Below, one piece after another: positions 34,101 to 43,800 of a stretch of 64,000 nucleotides of DNA. Origin of the DNA: Isochrysis galbana (Eukaryota > Haptophyta > Isochrysidales > Isochrysidaceae); contig CM030935.1 of assembly GCA_018136815.1 (NCBI GenBank), positions 4,104,299 to 4,168,298 on the forward strand. Direction: 5' to 3'. The notes under the pieces were generated by a model. The model had not been told where the DNA came from and searched no databases. It worked only from the letters and a program-made list of their open reading frames with translations. Within the stretch, counting starts at the first letter, position 1; each line of letters starts with the position of its first letter. The translations under genes were made by a program, and so were the position numbers.

Positions 34101-34414
34101 TCTGGAATGTGCGGTGGCGTCTTGAATACCACGTTTAGCCCGTGGAACAGACGCACGCGCCCGTACTCATCGATGAAGTGGCTGGAGGCCGGGTCGGCAT
34201 GGATCCACAGGTTGCGCGCCGTGCGGTGATGGGGATCGTGAGCGGGCTGCTCGCGATGAACGGTGGCTGGGCGAAGATCGTACGAATCGAAGGCGATCAT
34301 ATACAGCAGCGGCGTCCCGATGCCCGATGCGAGGACAAGGAGAGAGAGACCAATTGCTCTTGCGGCCGGTGCCATCTGGTGGGAAACCATGCAGAGGGAG
34401 GATAGGGCGTACAA
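31165..34414 (-). CDS. GH5 endoglycoceramidase-like glycoside hydrolase, 5 exons
   Basis: Predicted exons are 34414-about 33195, 33061-32786, 32647-32072, 31926-31758 and 31523-31165. The joins around introns 2-4 are GT-AG and frame-consistent; the donor of intron 1 is uncertain. An N-terminal signal anchor (AIGLSLLVLASGIGTPLLYMIAF) precedes a (beta/alpha)8 GH5 domain. Visible motifs are FHGLNVVFKTPP, WGFNAIRLGVLWAGTYP, YVVLDMHSDVLSRRFCGNGMPDW, HDLLNEPWPGD (acid/base Glu in NEP), SWHAYCW and GGSFLSEFGSLG (nucleophile Glu in SEFG). RFYWQYKNYKD and a C-terminal region with PYAQAVAGTPLLMRWD follow. This order is that of endoglycoceramidases, which release glycans from glycosphingolipids. A long Ala/Gly-rich insertion lies after the third motif. 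Secretory or membrane location is expected. Confidence 0.82.
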
Positions 34415-34640
34415 GGAGGGAGAGAGAGGGAGAGCAGGCGGCGAACAAAGTGGGGGAGTAGGGATAGTGGCAGAGGGCGAGGGACGAGTAGCGCCGCCCT
34501 TGGGATGGAGGAGGAGGAAAGGTGGGCGGAGGAAGGGAAGCAGGAAGGGCGGGCGGCAGCGAGAGCGCGCTGAGGGAATCCGCTCCTTCGCTCGCCGGTT
34601 TTTCGATTCAACTAACTACTAAAATCACACTAAACACTAG
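34415..34640. other. Upstream region of GH5 gene
   Basis: Purine-rich probable 5' UTR/promoter; no specific element is seen. Confidence 0.4.
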
Positions 34641-35060
34641 ATGGGAATCCTGGTGAGTGTGAATGAATCTGTTGTCGCATCCGCGCAGTCAAAAAGTCCA
34701 AGGCAACACGCACCATAGTAGCACCCGGGATACCAACAGCGCACGCCCCACAACACGGCCACACACACTACCTATGACCTCAACGGGACCAAGACACAAC
34801 CAAGAGGCAAGAGGCCTGCCCTAGACCCCACTCACCGAACCGGAACCGGGCCCAAGGTAGTGAGTGCACCTGCACCTGGCACCTGGGCCGTACGTACCCC
34901 GGAAATCGAAGAAAAAGGCAAGAAGGGGGGGGAGGGAACGGAGTGGAGCGAGGGGGTGTAAGGGCGATGTCAGGGGTGAGGTACTGGATACCGGACAGCT
35001 AGTAGGTATATAGCCCCGAATCTTCAGACTTCAGATTTTTTTCCATTTCCATTTCCATTT
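34641..35060 (-). repeat. LTR-like repeat E copy
   Basis: On the minus strand it starts TCTGAAGATTCGGGGCTATA near 35030 and contains TTCTTCGATTTCCGGGGTAC and GGGCCCGGTTCCGG, collinear with the copia LTR at 9114. A TTTCCA microrepeat lies at 35042-35061. Confidence 0.5.
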
Positions 35061-35420
35061 CCATGTTTATGTGCTTATGTGAAGGTGTTGGTGCCTGCCT
35101 AGAACTCGCAATCCAAGCCGGGCCCACGGTAGTGCACCTGGGCCGCACCCCCAATACCAAAGAAAAAGAAATGAGGGGGGATGGCAACGATGCGAAGGGA
35201 AGGGAAGAAAGGGCGGTGTCGGTGTCGAACGGGAGGTAGAGGATACCGGCGCTAGTAGCTAGTAGTCAGTAGTCGGTGTTAGCTCTGAATCTTCAGATGC
35301 ATATGTTTTCCCCCCCTCCTTTTCCCCCCTTCGTTCCTTTTACTTCGGTTTCCGGGGTGCGGCCCAGGTGCGCTACCATGGGCCCGTAGGAAGGGCCGGA
35401 CTGACTGGACGCCGAACGGG
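35061..35420. repeat. Two LTR-like repeat E fragments in opposite orientation
   Basis: 35090-35310 is on the minus strand (GGTATTGGGGGTGCGGCCCAGG, ending at CTTCAGAT). 35320-35400 is on the plus strand (CTTCGGTTTCCGGGGTGCGG). Both keep only part of the LTR. Confidence 0.45.
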
Positions 35421-35424
35421 AGGT

Positions 35425-35595
35425 AATTAAATAAATAAATAAAATAATTAATGTTATATCCTAGCCAACCCCACTAGCTAATTGGACACAACTTTTCCGT
35501 CCCGGAATCCCGCCATGCCTGACGAGCCAGGTGTCCGGGTGCTACCGGGGGGAGGGGGCACCGCCCCCTCCCCTCGATATTTGTCCTCCCCCCAG
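35425..35595 (-). mobile_element. Family A 3'-end fragment with long TTTA tail
   Basis: On the minus strand it runs CTGGGGGGAGGACAAATATC to CTAGGATATAACATTAATTA and a tail of repeated TTTA units. The 5' part is missing and the junction at 35595 abuts a non-LTR pol fragment pointing the other way. Confidence 0.75.
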
Positions 35596-35596
35596 C

Positions 35597-36550
35597 GACA
35601 CGTACATAACTAGAATGAATAACATATGGATTTATACAAACACCAACTATCTAGGTGAGACCACAGACACCACCGTGGTAGCAAAACCGGGCGAGGAGGA
35701 TCACTACTACGCCCCAGCTAAATGGGAAAATGGACTAAAAGGCCCGAAACACCTCGAATTCCCTCTTGCGGACGAGTACACGCTTAACGAAAAGACACAA
35801 CTAGACCAAATCACCGTGTCGGATATAACGCGAGAGCTCAAAGGGGACGGCCCCCGCAACAAACCTCAGCCAGCGCGAGAGGCGTGGGCCCGCAAGCTAG
35901 ACCTAACGCACGATGAATGGAAGCACGTGGCGAAACTCTATACCCACCCCCTACTAAAACACACAGACAAACACCTGCACTTCAAGCACGTTACCCATAG
36001 GAGGCTGGGTACGCGAAACCGGTTCGCAGCGGCGACCACCACAAGATGTAGACTCTGCGGGAAACACAGAGAAAACTCGACGCACCTAGCTAGATGCCCG
36101 TCCACGCTTCCGATATTTCAAACCATAGAAGCCGTAGCGGGGTACACCCCGGCGAAAGACAGATCGACGACTCAAAAAATCAAAGACAGACTATTCGCAT
36201 ACCCGAATTCCCCGACGCCGGATAGCCTTAAAGCCCTCTACCTAATAGCATGGAGATACATCATAAGAGACTTCTACAAAGTGGAATTCGAAAATCACAC
36301 CTTCCACCACGTACCGGTTATTGAAAGAGTCCTAAGCAGGTTCACGGCCCTCGTCAGAGGTCAGGAACCTCCGGACAACTTCTTGACCGCACGCACGCGC
36401 AAGGCCTCCCTGGGAAGGAAGCCGAAAATCAAATCTCCACACGACCTCAGCGCCCCTGTCTTCTTAACTAACAACAAAGGCGCCCTAGTCATGAGCACGA
36501 ATCTATCTCTGGTAGCGGAAGCCCTCAACATAGCAGAGCGACTAGCCTAA
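35597..36550 (+). pseudogene. Non-LTR retrotransposon pol, C-terminal part with zinc knuckle
   Basis: The frame stays open from 35531, but the first ~22 codons are translated family A sequence. From YITRMNNIWIYTNTNYLGE onward it has a different, A-rich codon use. Near residue 180 the motif CRLCGKHRENSTHLARC (C-x2-C-x8-H-x3-C) is the zinc knuckle that follows the RT and thumb in LINE pol proteins, preceded by HVTHRRLGTRNRF. The C-terminus (NLSLVAEALNIAERLA) is followed by a ~300-base 3' UTR ending near the T-run at 36862-36872. RT and endonuclease are absent, so this is a 5'-truncated copy. The LINE assignment rests on the zinc knuckle and layout. Confidence 0.65.
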
Positions 36551-36872
36551 CCAAGCGACCCCGCGCCGCGAGCCGCCCACCATCCTAAAGTAGGCCCTAG
36601 ACACACTGACCACAGCTGCCGACACCCAGCACAAGGAGCAAACACACAATAGCCGGTAGCCCGATGGCATAGGAGGAAGGCGCGAAACAGGCCATCGCGA
36701 ATCGGCACACACCGTCTGCCACTGGAGACCCACGACACCCAGCCCCTAGGTAGAGCACGAGGGGACGAGCCGCAAGGCAGGTGTAGGGGGAGTGAAGGGA
36801 AACGGGCGAGGCTGCGAAGTTACCGTGCAAAGTCGCGCGCGCGCCGAGAATATTAAGAAGTTTTTTTTTTGG
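36551..36872 (+). other. Putative 3' UTR of the non-LTR element
   Basis: Non-coding sequence between the pol stop and GAATATTAAGAAGTTTTTTTTTT. A similar TATTAAGAAGTTTTTTT junction occurs at 8593. Confidence 0.4.
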
Positions 36873-36899
36873 CTGTCTGTACCATCCTACCGGAACGCA

Positions 36900-37215
36900 T
36901 AGGGAGCTTATTTAACCCTTCATTTACCCTCCTCCATTGGGGAAGGCCGAACGAATGGCCTGGCCCCCACACAGGGACGGACTGGAGCCGGGACCACCAC
37001 AGATAAGCACAAGAGGCCTGCCCCTCCCATCCCCCAAGCGCGAGGCCCAAAGTAGTGTACATGGGTCGACCCCCCAAAACCGAAGAACAAGGAACGAGGG
37101 GGGGAGCGGGCGAGGGAGCGGCAGTAGGGGTATAGGTATAGGCGATGGCATCGGACATCGGTGTGTCACTAGTAGCTTAGCGGGCACCTTCAAGAATTTT
37201 TTCTTACCCTTCATT
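36900..37215 (-). repeat. LTR-like repeat E copy
   Basis: On the minus strand it has CTTGTTCTTCGGTTTTGGGGGG and CACTACTTTGGGCCTCGCG, homologous to 9205-9260 and 47710-47790. Confidence 0.5.
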
Positions 37216-38342
37216 TACCCATTGTAGCTGGTGCCCTCCGCACTCCCATAGTGAGTGACCGGGCTAGTAGATAGTACGTACGTAGATAGGGATTTATGGT
37301 ATGAATTTACTTTACTTTATACGTTAAATTTATTTTGCAATCATTTTCATTTCTCTTGTCTCCTTCCCGATACCGCACTTATGCTTTCCGCATGCGTGCA
37401 GGCGGCTGCAGTTGGACACCCAGCAATCACAAGAACAGCAGCACCCAGCGTGCAAACGTACCACGACACCATGCTCAAGCACAAGGAAGTCAGGATTGAA
37501 GAGCAATTGCGAAGTGAGTCTCTGCACTAAGCAGAAGATCAAACACTTGATATTGGAAATAGCACACGGAACCGGAACCAAGTTGGATTAAACAGGCACA
37601 TCGGGCACTCTTCAGTGATAGTACAAACGGTGACAATACGCGAAAGCTGCCACACGGACATACAACAAAAAGAAAAGAAGGGAAACAGTGGGCTATCTTG
37701 ATGAGCAAGCAGGTGAGTACGTGGCAAAAGAGGATCCGCTAAACCCCCCGATGAGAACGAGGCTTACTCTAAGCTGTATGTGGAATGCACATCATCCGTA
37801 TCGGGCAGAATTCAGGGAGTCAAGTCAGGCAGATCAGGCGTGACGTCGGGAAGTCGCCTATCATCGTCTGGTGATGTTTGCCACACGATGGACGTCGTGG
37901 GTTGTACATTGATGAGGTTGTACACTGCGCCTTGAGATAAGGATTGCAGACATGTGATGCTCCATTTTTCACGCTGCATCTGCATCATGGGTTCTTCTCC
38001 CTCATCGGTTCATACATGCAATGCTGGCGATGCGAAACTGTCTGCCATGGCAAAACATCTGCCGATCCAGAATTGCACATGAAATAAGTGGTTACCGATG
38101 GCGTCGCACGTTGAGTCATCACACGACGAAGGCAAATTTTATGATCATTGATGGTTGCATGTCCTTCAGTGTGTGCGGCGCTTCCGCACTCAGCTCGTAG
38201 CAGTGAGGACGAGGCATACTAGAGCACTTCATGGTTGCCTCGTACCCCGCGCAGAGCTTCGCCTTCTCACTGTATTATTCTTAGAGGCCCATGACCAGAG
38301 GCCACGCGATGGACGTTGATACGATGGATGAGTGGGGAGTAG
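37216..38342. other. Unassigned 1.1-kb region
   Basis: A short plus frame (37380-37530, TYHDTMLKHKEVRIEEQLRS) follows an acceptor-like TGCGTGCAG and could be an exon, but has no recognisable partner. The remainder (37530-38340) shows no feature. Confidence 0.3.
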
Positions 38343-38933
38343 TCACGCGATCTCGCGCTTCCGCTTCCCCTGCATCGGCCGTTTGGATCGAGCCTTTTCA
38401 CTGGAAGCCTTGCTCTCAAGCGTGGCATTGTGTCTTATCGCCAAGTCCACAATGATTTCGAGGCGATTGTTGCCCGAAAAGTGTTCGAGAGGCACATTAA
38501 TAGTGCCCGGAAAGGCTCGACCAGATCTGCATATGCACGGGATCGCTCCGGGTATCTTGAGCAGCGCCTCATTCATCAGCTCCTTGCCGACACGCACCAT
38601 GATGTAGACAGAGGGCTTCTCAATCAGGCCGATGAACATATTGCCCCGGACCTGCGGGACGCGGACCGGATCGGGGCAGCGGCGATGGTGAGCGAGAGAG
38701 CTGGCAAGCGCCTGTCAGCTAGCAAGACACTCTCTGGCTTGTCTGCCCACAGCGGATGTCACGGCCGGCGACGACGCTGAGCGGCTGAGCTTTCATCTCA
38801 CCATGAAGAAGGTGCCGCCGAACATGACCCTTTCACGCACATCTAGATCGTGCGGCACGGCTTCGGCTATGTATGCCCGGACAAGCTCAAGCGCGGCCGT
38901 CGCGGCTGGGGATTCGGCGACGCAGCGGGGCAT
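38343..38933 (-). CDS. TfoX N-terminal domain protein, 2 exons
   Basis: Exon 1 is 38933-38802 and exon 2 is 38651-38343, separated by a 150-base GT-AG, phase 0 intron. The product is 146 residues: LELVRAYIAEAVPHDLDVRERVMFGGTFFM joins VRGNMFIGLIEKPSVYIMVRVGKELMNEAL, then KIPGA, SGRAFPGTINV, LEIIVDLAIRHNATLE and a basic tail ending KRKREIA. The RxMFGGxxFM..GNMF order and the MVRVGKE strand define the TfoX-N fold. The splice site falls inside the motif and restores it. In bacteria the domain occurs in competence regulators; its eukaryotic role is not known. The basic tail suggests nuclear location (inference). Confidence 0.75.
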
Positions 38934-40157
38934 CTGCCCCTTTCCGCTTCTATGATGGCTGGACTCGCGCGCTCTCGACGCCTCTTGGCTCGCTCCTCTC
39001 CACCCTCTCCATTCTCTTCAACCCTTCAACCCTTTCTTCATCTTCTGGTTCTCTCGAATTCGCGGTGGTACTTTACACACCCCCCCCCCCCCCCCGCCTT
39101 CTCGGCAAGGCGGCTGCGGGTGGGAGAGAGAGCTCATCCCCCCCCCCCCCCCCCGCCCCCTCACAGATTGCTTCTAGACCTTTAGGGGGAGAGGGCCGGG
39201 CGGCGGGCCGAGAGAGGGAAGGGGCGCGGTGCGAGAGACGAGGGAGAGAGAGAGAGAGAGAGGGAAGGCCGGCGGCGCGGGAGAGGGAAAGGGGGAGGGG
39301 CGGGGGCGGGGGGGGGGCGGGGGGGCGGGGAGGGGGGGGGGGAGGGGCGGGGGGGGGGGGGGGGAAAGGCGACGGTCGCCTCGCCAAAGCCGCGCGTGGG
39401 CTCCCCGATCACGAGATCTGGTAGACCGCGAGATCTGATCTGGAGAGAGGAGATACACATCTGGCGCTGCACTGCCGGGTCTCTCTAAACTCCCCGATGA
39501 ACTCTCCGAGCGCGGTGGAGCAAGCCTCGTCATTTCATACGGAAAACGAAGCAGAAGCAGAGAAGAAGGAGGGTCTGCAACCCCTCCCCTCGCCGTCGCT
39601 TGGAAAGGCGACGAACGCAGGACGTAGAACACTTAGGAATATTTTTATTTCATATGTACTAATGGCCGATGAGCTGAAGCTTCCACGTTGTCGCTTGCAT
39701 GCGATCTCTGTCTATCTGCTCGTGTGTGTCCCACCGCTACTGCCAGTCCGCCTTGAACTAGCCTTGCGTTAGAACTTACAGCGTCGTATGACATCTTTTT
39801 TATTAGCGGTAAGAAAATGACCATCTCAAATTTTCTCAAGGTTGAGAGAGTTTTAGAATTTTTTTCGGTAGGAAGTTCCCTATAAGTACACCCAACCAGC
39901 ACATATCCGGGGCCCAAGGACCAAGACCTCCCCCTTGGGCCCCAACAACAAAACCAAAACGTAACCAAATACTGACAAAAGACGCTAAAGTCGCAAAGGG
40001 TCGAAAAGCAGAACTTATTCAAACTTCAAATCGAGACCGGGCGCGGTGCGCGGTGCGTGCCCGTTTACGACGATCCATCAAGATTGGGGACCCCGCAAGA
40101 CACCAGATACACATGGGCCACCCCGACATGCACGCCAATCGGGCGGGCCGCGCGCCT
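38934..40157. other. GC-skewed low-complexity region
   Basis: It contains C-runs at 39079-39097 and 39140-39154 and a dense G-run cluster at 39290-39365 capable of forming G-quadruplexes. A run of GA repeats lies at 39245-39262. No gene is supported. Confidence 0.5.
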
Positions 40158-40390
40158 GTGGAATCAAGCTCGCGCTTGATCGTGGATCGTGGGGCAAGTC
40201 TTAGCGGGGCTAGGGCATGGAGTGAAGAGAAGTCTTGAGAGAGGGGGGGAAAGGGCGCGCTACATCGCGACGAGGACCCGCAAGACACCACCCCACACCC
40301 CACATCACTCACTCACCAACAAGAAAACTCCGAAAACTAACGCAACATCGCACAAACAAATCAATGAAACAAGTAAGGACACAAGTAGCA
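40158..40390 (+). repeat. Retrotransposon leader-like repeat, family D copy 3
   Basis: ATCAAGCTCGCGCTTGAT inverted repeat, then AAGTCTTAGCGGGGCTAGGG, GGGCGCGCTACATCGCGACG and CAACAAGAAAACTCCGAAAA as at 9885 and 17524. It abuts the AT-rich hydroxylase cassette. Confidence 0.6.
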
Positions 40391-40439
40391 AAAGCTTGAA
40401 AAGCTCAACTTCGAACCGATGCAAAACGACTCTATTCTC

Positions 40440-41020
40440 GTCACTCAGTATCGTTCACGCCAATATGTTCTTTGCCGTCATCGAACACAATCCACTCTCC
40501 CTTTGTAGTCTGGCGAAATCCATCCTCGACTGCAATCCCACCTCTCCACTTCTACCTTTCGTGTCAGGATCTGGAACAACAACGCCCATATGACAACGAA
40601 GAGCTTCATTGGCTAATCCGCTCCATCCGCGATGTTTGTTCAGTTCAGTTTTAGGACCGAGTTTGCTAAACATTGCAGTTCGAAGTCTTGGAATGGTTCT
40701 GATTAATTCAATTGTCTTTGGAAATGTTGTCGAGTACTCTGCGTTCCAAACTCCAAAGCCATAGACCATAGAGTGCAACTACCTTCCAATCATGACCCTC
40801 TTCCTTTGTGTAAATAAAGATACTCTTCTGGCCATTCATAAATTTTGTACTCACTGCCAAGAAACTCTCTTTCAATGAGTTCAAAGTTGTTAGCGAGCAT
40901 CTCAAGATGCGGAAAGACTTTGTAGGGGTTCGGGTAAAACCTCTGACGATATCCAAAGTAATGCTTCATGCAATGCTTCCCGCCTAGAAATAGCGTAGAT
41001 AATATCACGATGATAAACAT
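40440..41020 (-). pseudogene. Aspartyl/asparaginyl beta-hydroxylase-like gene, frameshifted
   Basis: From ATG 41020 a membrane anchor (MFIIVILSTLFLGG) precedes VFPHLEMLANNFELIEREF and EWPEEYLYLHKG. The frame then shifts to GHDWKVVALYG, shifts again to FGVWNAEYSTTFPKTIELIRTIPRL... and FSKLGPKTELNKHRGW, LRCHMGVVVP, and once more to GGIAVEDGFRQTTKGEWIVFDDGKEH. These are the ordered blocks of the Asp/Asn beta-hydroxylase family (2-oxoglutarate, Fe(II)); the metal histidines (KHRGW, GKEH) are visible. Three frame changes within about 400 bases make it a pseudogene, unless they are assembly errors. There are no introns and codons are AT-rich. Confidence 0.7.
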
Positions 41021-41230
41021 CAAGATGACTCCTTTATTATTTGAAATCAACCCGCGCGGCCGACCCCCCCGCCCCGTGACAAGCAGCGACCCATCTGCAA
41101 CAATTGGACCCATCCATAGGCGTTTGCATCTAGAGACACGTTTGGGGGGGTGGTGAAGGTCTGGGGTAGAATTGTACAAGGTGTAGAAAATGGCAATGAA
41201 TGGGGGGGGGTAAAAAAAAAGGGAACCTCA

Positions 41231-41246
41231 AGTTGCACCCTCTAAT
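41231..41246. repeat. Target-site duplication, left, family A copy 3
   Basis: AGTTGCACCCTCTAAT is repeated exactly at 42102-42117. Confidence 0.9.
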
Positions 41247-42101
41247 AAAATAATTAATGTTATATCCTAGCCAACCCCACTAGCTAATTGGACACAACTT
41301 TTCAGTCCCGGAATCCCGCCATGCCTGACGAGCCAGGTGTCCGGGTGCTACCGGGGGGAGGGGGCACCGCCCCCTCCCCTCGATATTTGTCCTCCCCCCA
41401 GTGCACGCACCGACCCCGCGCACCCCAGCGCGTCCTCTCCTCGAGTCCACGCTAGGGGAAAACCCCTTTCGGGTAAAAGCAACGCAGGGGGGGGGGGGGC
41501 ACTCGTGAGATAGGGGCCCAGAAGCGCTAATCTCCCTCGCTAGTGCGAGTGGCCACGGCGAGCCGCGGCCCTTCCCTCCTGGCTCTGGCGCCCCCGTCTT
41601 CTCTTACCCAAACGGGGCGAGAAGACACGTTTCTGCCGGAGGGGAGAGCTGCCGCTCCCCCCTCCCCTCCCTCTTCCCTTTTCCTCCTCTCTTCCCTGCG
41701 GCGGGGGCCCATGGCGCGCGCCTGCGGCCCCTCGCTCAGGTCCCCAGATGGCCTGCAGGGCCTGGGAGCACAGCTCAGGGGGCAGGTGAGGCTGGGGCAT
41801 GGCCCTGGCCCCTCCTGCCTCTCCCTCGCTGTCGCTCCGAGCCCCTGCGGGTCGACTGGAGCTGGCTGGGGGGTCCTGAACAGGGGGGCCCAGGGGGAGG
41901 AGGGGCTGGTCAGAGGAATGGGCAGGCCACGACGGGCCAGGGCGGGCGAGTCAGGCGGGCCTGTGGGGAGAGGAATGGGCCAGCAAGGCTGTGTGCTCCT
42001 GGCAAGCCAGAGTGGGCGGATCCTCCCCCATGGCAGGGGAGGAGTGGAGAGAGAGGGGGGCTCGTGCCCCCCCATGGGCGAACTAAGTATAAACTTAGTT
42101 G
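41247..42101 (-). mobile_element. SINE-like retroposon family A, complete copy 3 (855 bp)
   Basis: It is bounded by perfect 16-bp target repeats (41231-41246 and 42102-42117). The tail AAAATAATTAATGTTATATC is at the left and the hairpin CTAAGTATAAACTTAGTTG at the right, so the sense strand is minus. It is more diverged from copies 1 and 2 than they are from each other, with small indels and substitutions throughout the body. Confidence 0.85.
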
Positions 42102-42117
42102 AGTTGCACCCTCTAAT
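42102..42117. repeat. Target-site duplication, right, family A copy 3
   Basis: Exact copy of 41231-41246. Confidence 0.9.
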
Positions 42118-42416
42118 GCCTCTAATGGCCAATGGGCAATGGGTGAGCCCCATTCGTCAATGGCCTCCCTTGCCTCTCCCTCGCTGGCGGCTTGTGAGCC
42201 TCTTGGGCCCCCACGCCCCACGCCCCACGCTGCCCCTGTACCTGTACGTCTGCCTGTCGAATATCGAAGGGGGGGGGGGGGGAAGAGGGGTTGGAGCAAT
42301 GGGCAATGGGCTGGCCCTTGTGCCTTGTGACTTGTGGGCCAGGGAGTGACGAGTGAGAGACAGGCAAGCCTGTGGGGAGGGGAATGGGTCAGGAGGGCAT
42401 TCTGCCCTTGGCATGC
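42118..42416. repeat. Family B body fragment
   Basis: It shares CCTTGCCTCTCCCTCGCTGG and CTGCCTGTCGA..GGGGGG..GGTTGGAGC with 475-570 and 15495-15590, without element ends. Confidence 0.4.
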
Positions 42417-42665
42417 AACTAAGTTTTATACTTGGTTGTTGGTTGACCCATGGGGGGGCACGAGCCCCCTCCCCCCCCCTCCACTCCTCCCCTGCCATGG
42501 GGGAGGAACCACCCGTCCTCCTGGCACGCCTGATGGCTTGCCAAGAGGCCACTGCCCTACTGACCCACTCCCTTCCCCACAGGCTCGCCCCATTCGCCCA
42601 TCCAGGCCCCTCGTGACCAGCCCATCGCTCCAACCCCCCCTCAGCCCCTGGTCGACAGGCAGGTA
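42417..42665 (+). mobile_element. Family B 5'-end fragment
   Basis: It starts with CAACTAAGTTTTATACTTGG, then GGGGGGCACGAGCCCCC and GCCATGGGGGAGGAACC, and runs to CCCTGGTCGACAGGCAGGTA, collinear with 742-530 reversed. It stops at an A-run at 42667. Confidence 0.6.
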
Positions 42666-42669
42666 CAAA

Positions 42670-43000
42670 AAAAAAACCTTTTAACATTCTTACCGCACTC
42701 GCGGCGAATGGAACCACTACCCACTACAAGTAGCACGTAGCATACTCTCTACACCCCCATTCCCCGGCCCTTCTCCCCCCGCCATCAGGCGGCTCCCCCC
42801 GTACACTACTAGGGGGATTGGGGTGGAGGGCTTAGATATGGTCCGGTGGCCCGCGCCACCCCCCGGTGATCTTTCCCCCCCTTCCTCCTGTGTCTCCGAG
42901 TGGGCGGCCCACTCTAGGCCCAGGCCAATACTTGTACAACTTGTTCTGCAAGTTTGGGTGGCTCGGCGCCCAACTTGCCAGAAGTTTGGGCCCTCTATAC
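42670..43000 (-). mobile_element. Family B 3'-end fragment, copy 3
   Basis: It holds the block TTCTTACCGCACTCGCGGCG at 42687, CCATCAGGCGGCTCC, CTAGGGGGATTGGGGTGGAG and GGTGATCTTTCCCCCCTTCC, collinear with 15018-15215 and 10-120. Confidence 0.65.
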
Positions 43001-43044
43001 AAGTGGCTGCAAGATTGGGGCCGTGGCGCCGGGCCAAAGCTGTA

Positions 43045-43230
43045 CATGATTCAAGTCACGACTATAGTCAGACGCATAGTCAAGCTCCCATGGTATGTCT
43101 AGTAGTCAATAGTCAGAGGGCTATCTATGACTAGTAGTCAATAGTCAGAGGCTATGGCATGACTTGACTATGCTAGTCAGGGGGCCGACTTGACTACGAC
43201 TAGAGCAGCGCGACTATAGTCACTGCCAGC
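43045..43230. repeat. TAGTC-rich irregular tandem repeat
   Basis: At least ten copies of TAGTC or its complement GACTA occur in about 185 bases (for example TAGTAGTCAATAGTCAGAG twice at 43100-43150). Both orientations occur, so the tract can self-pair. Confidence 0.6.
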
Positions 43231-43346
43231 CTGCGCAAGCGCGCGAGCAAAGCGCAAAGCAGGGCAGAGCGCGCTGCGCGCCGCCTGTCGATCAATGAGG
43301 AGTGGAGAGGGGGGGTGGCTCATGTGCTCATGCCCCCCCATGGGTG

Positions 43347-43378
43347 AACTAAGTGAAAGCACTAAGTAAGTAACCTAA
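43347..43378 (-). mobile_element. Degenerate family A/B 5' end
   Basis: CCATGGGTGAACTAAGT is followed by an altered loop (GAAAGCACTAAGTAAGTAACC) and TAAGTTG: a hairpin end with an expanded loop. Confidence 0.4.
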
Positions 43379-43800
43379 GTTGTTCCACAGGTACCGGTAC
43401 CGGTACCGGTGGACCGGTACCGGGTCCGCCGGACCCGGTGGTGCATACAGTATGGTAGCCGGGAGGGCTGTGCGCTGTGCTCGAGTGGGAAGAGGAAATG
43501 GAGATTGAAGTTGTGAAGATACCCCAACGGAGGAAGGGGGGGAGGGGGAGGAGGAGGAGGAGGAGGAGTTCTCATAGCTCATAGCGAGTGTGGCGGGAGC
43601 GCGTTGCGCGTGGACGGCGATCCCTCAGTGTGGGCGGTGGGAGTATTTCGTACATTGTGCAGCTGTCTGTATGTACACTAAGAGTATCTAATGGTATACT
43701 TAGAGTATTATAATAAGTACCACAGGTACGGTACCGTACCGGTACCGGTACCGGGTGAAGCCTCTCAAGACCCGGTGGAACCGGTATACGGTGGAACAAC
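43379..43800. mobile_element. Possible short TIR element with GGTACC-rich arms
   Basis: GTTGTTCCAC at 43379 and GTGGAACAAC at 43791-43800 are exact inverses, and flanking bases extend the pairing imperfectly. Next to both ends are runs of palindromic GGTACCGGTACC units (43391-43440 and 43727-43795). The middle has no ORF with a motif. It would be a MITE-like non-autonomous element; no clear target duplication is visible. Confidence 0.4.

Larger units (their letters stand above)
40391..41246 (-). mobile_element. AT-rich cassette with terminal repeat J, hydroxylase cargo
   Basis: Base composition drops sharply against the surroundings. The right end (41215-41246) read on the minus strand is AGAGGGTGCAACTTGAGGTT, then CCC and a T-run. 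This matches both inverted ends of the ankyrin cassette at 56219 and 57004. The opposite terminal repeat is not found; family D sequence lies there, so the cassette is truncated. The terminal repeat itself became the target of family A copy 3. Confidence 0.5.

Noticed and set aside
43379-43800. piggyBac-type TTAA duplication at the GGTACC element
   Set aside because: The left flank reads CTAA, not TTAA, and flanking pairing extends past it, so the duplication cannot be defined.
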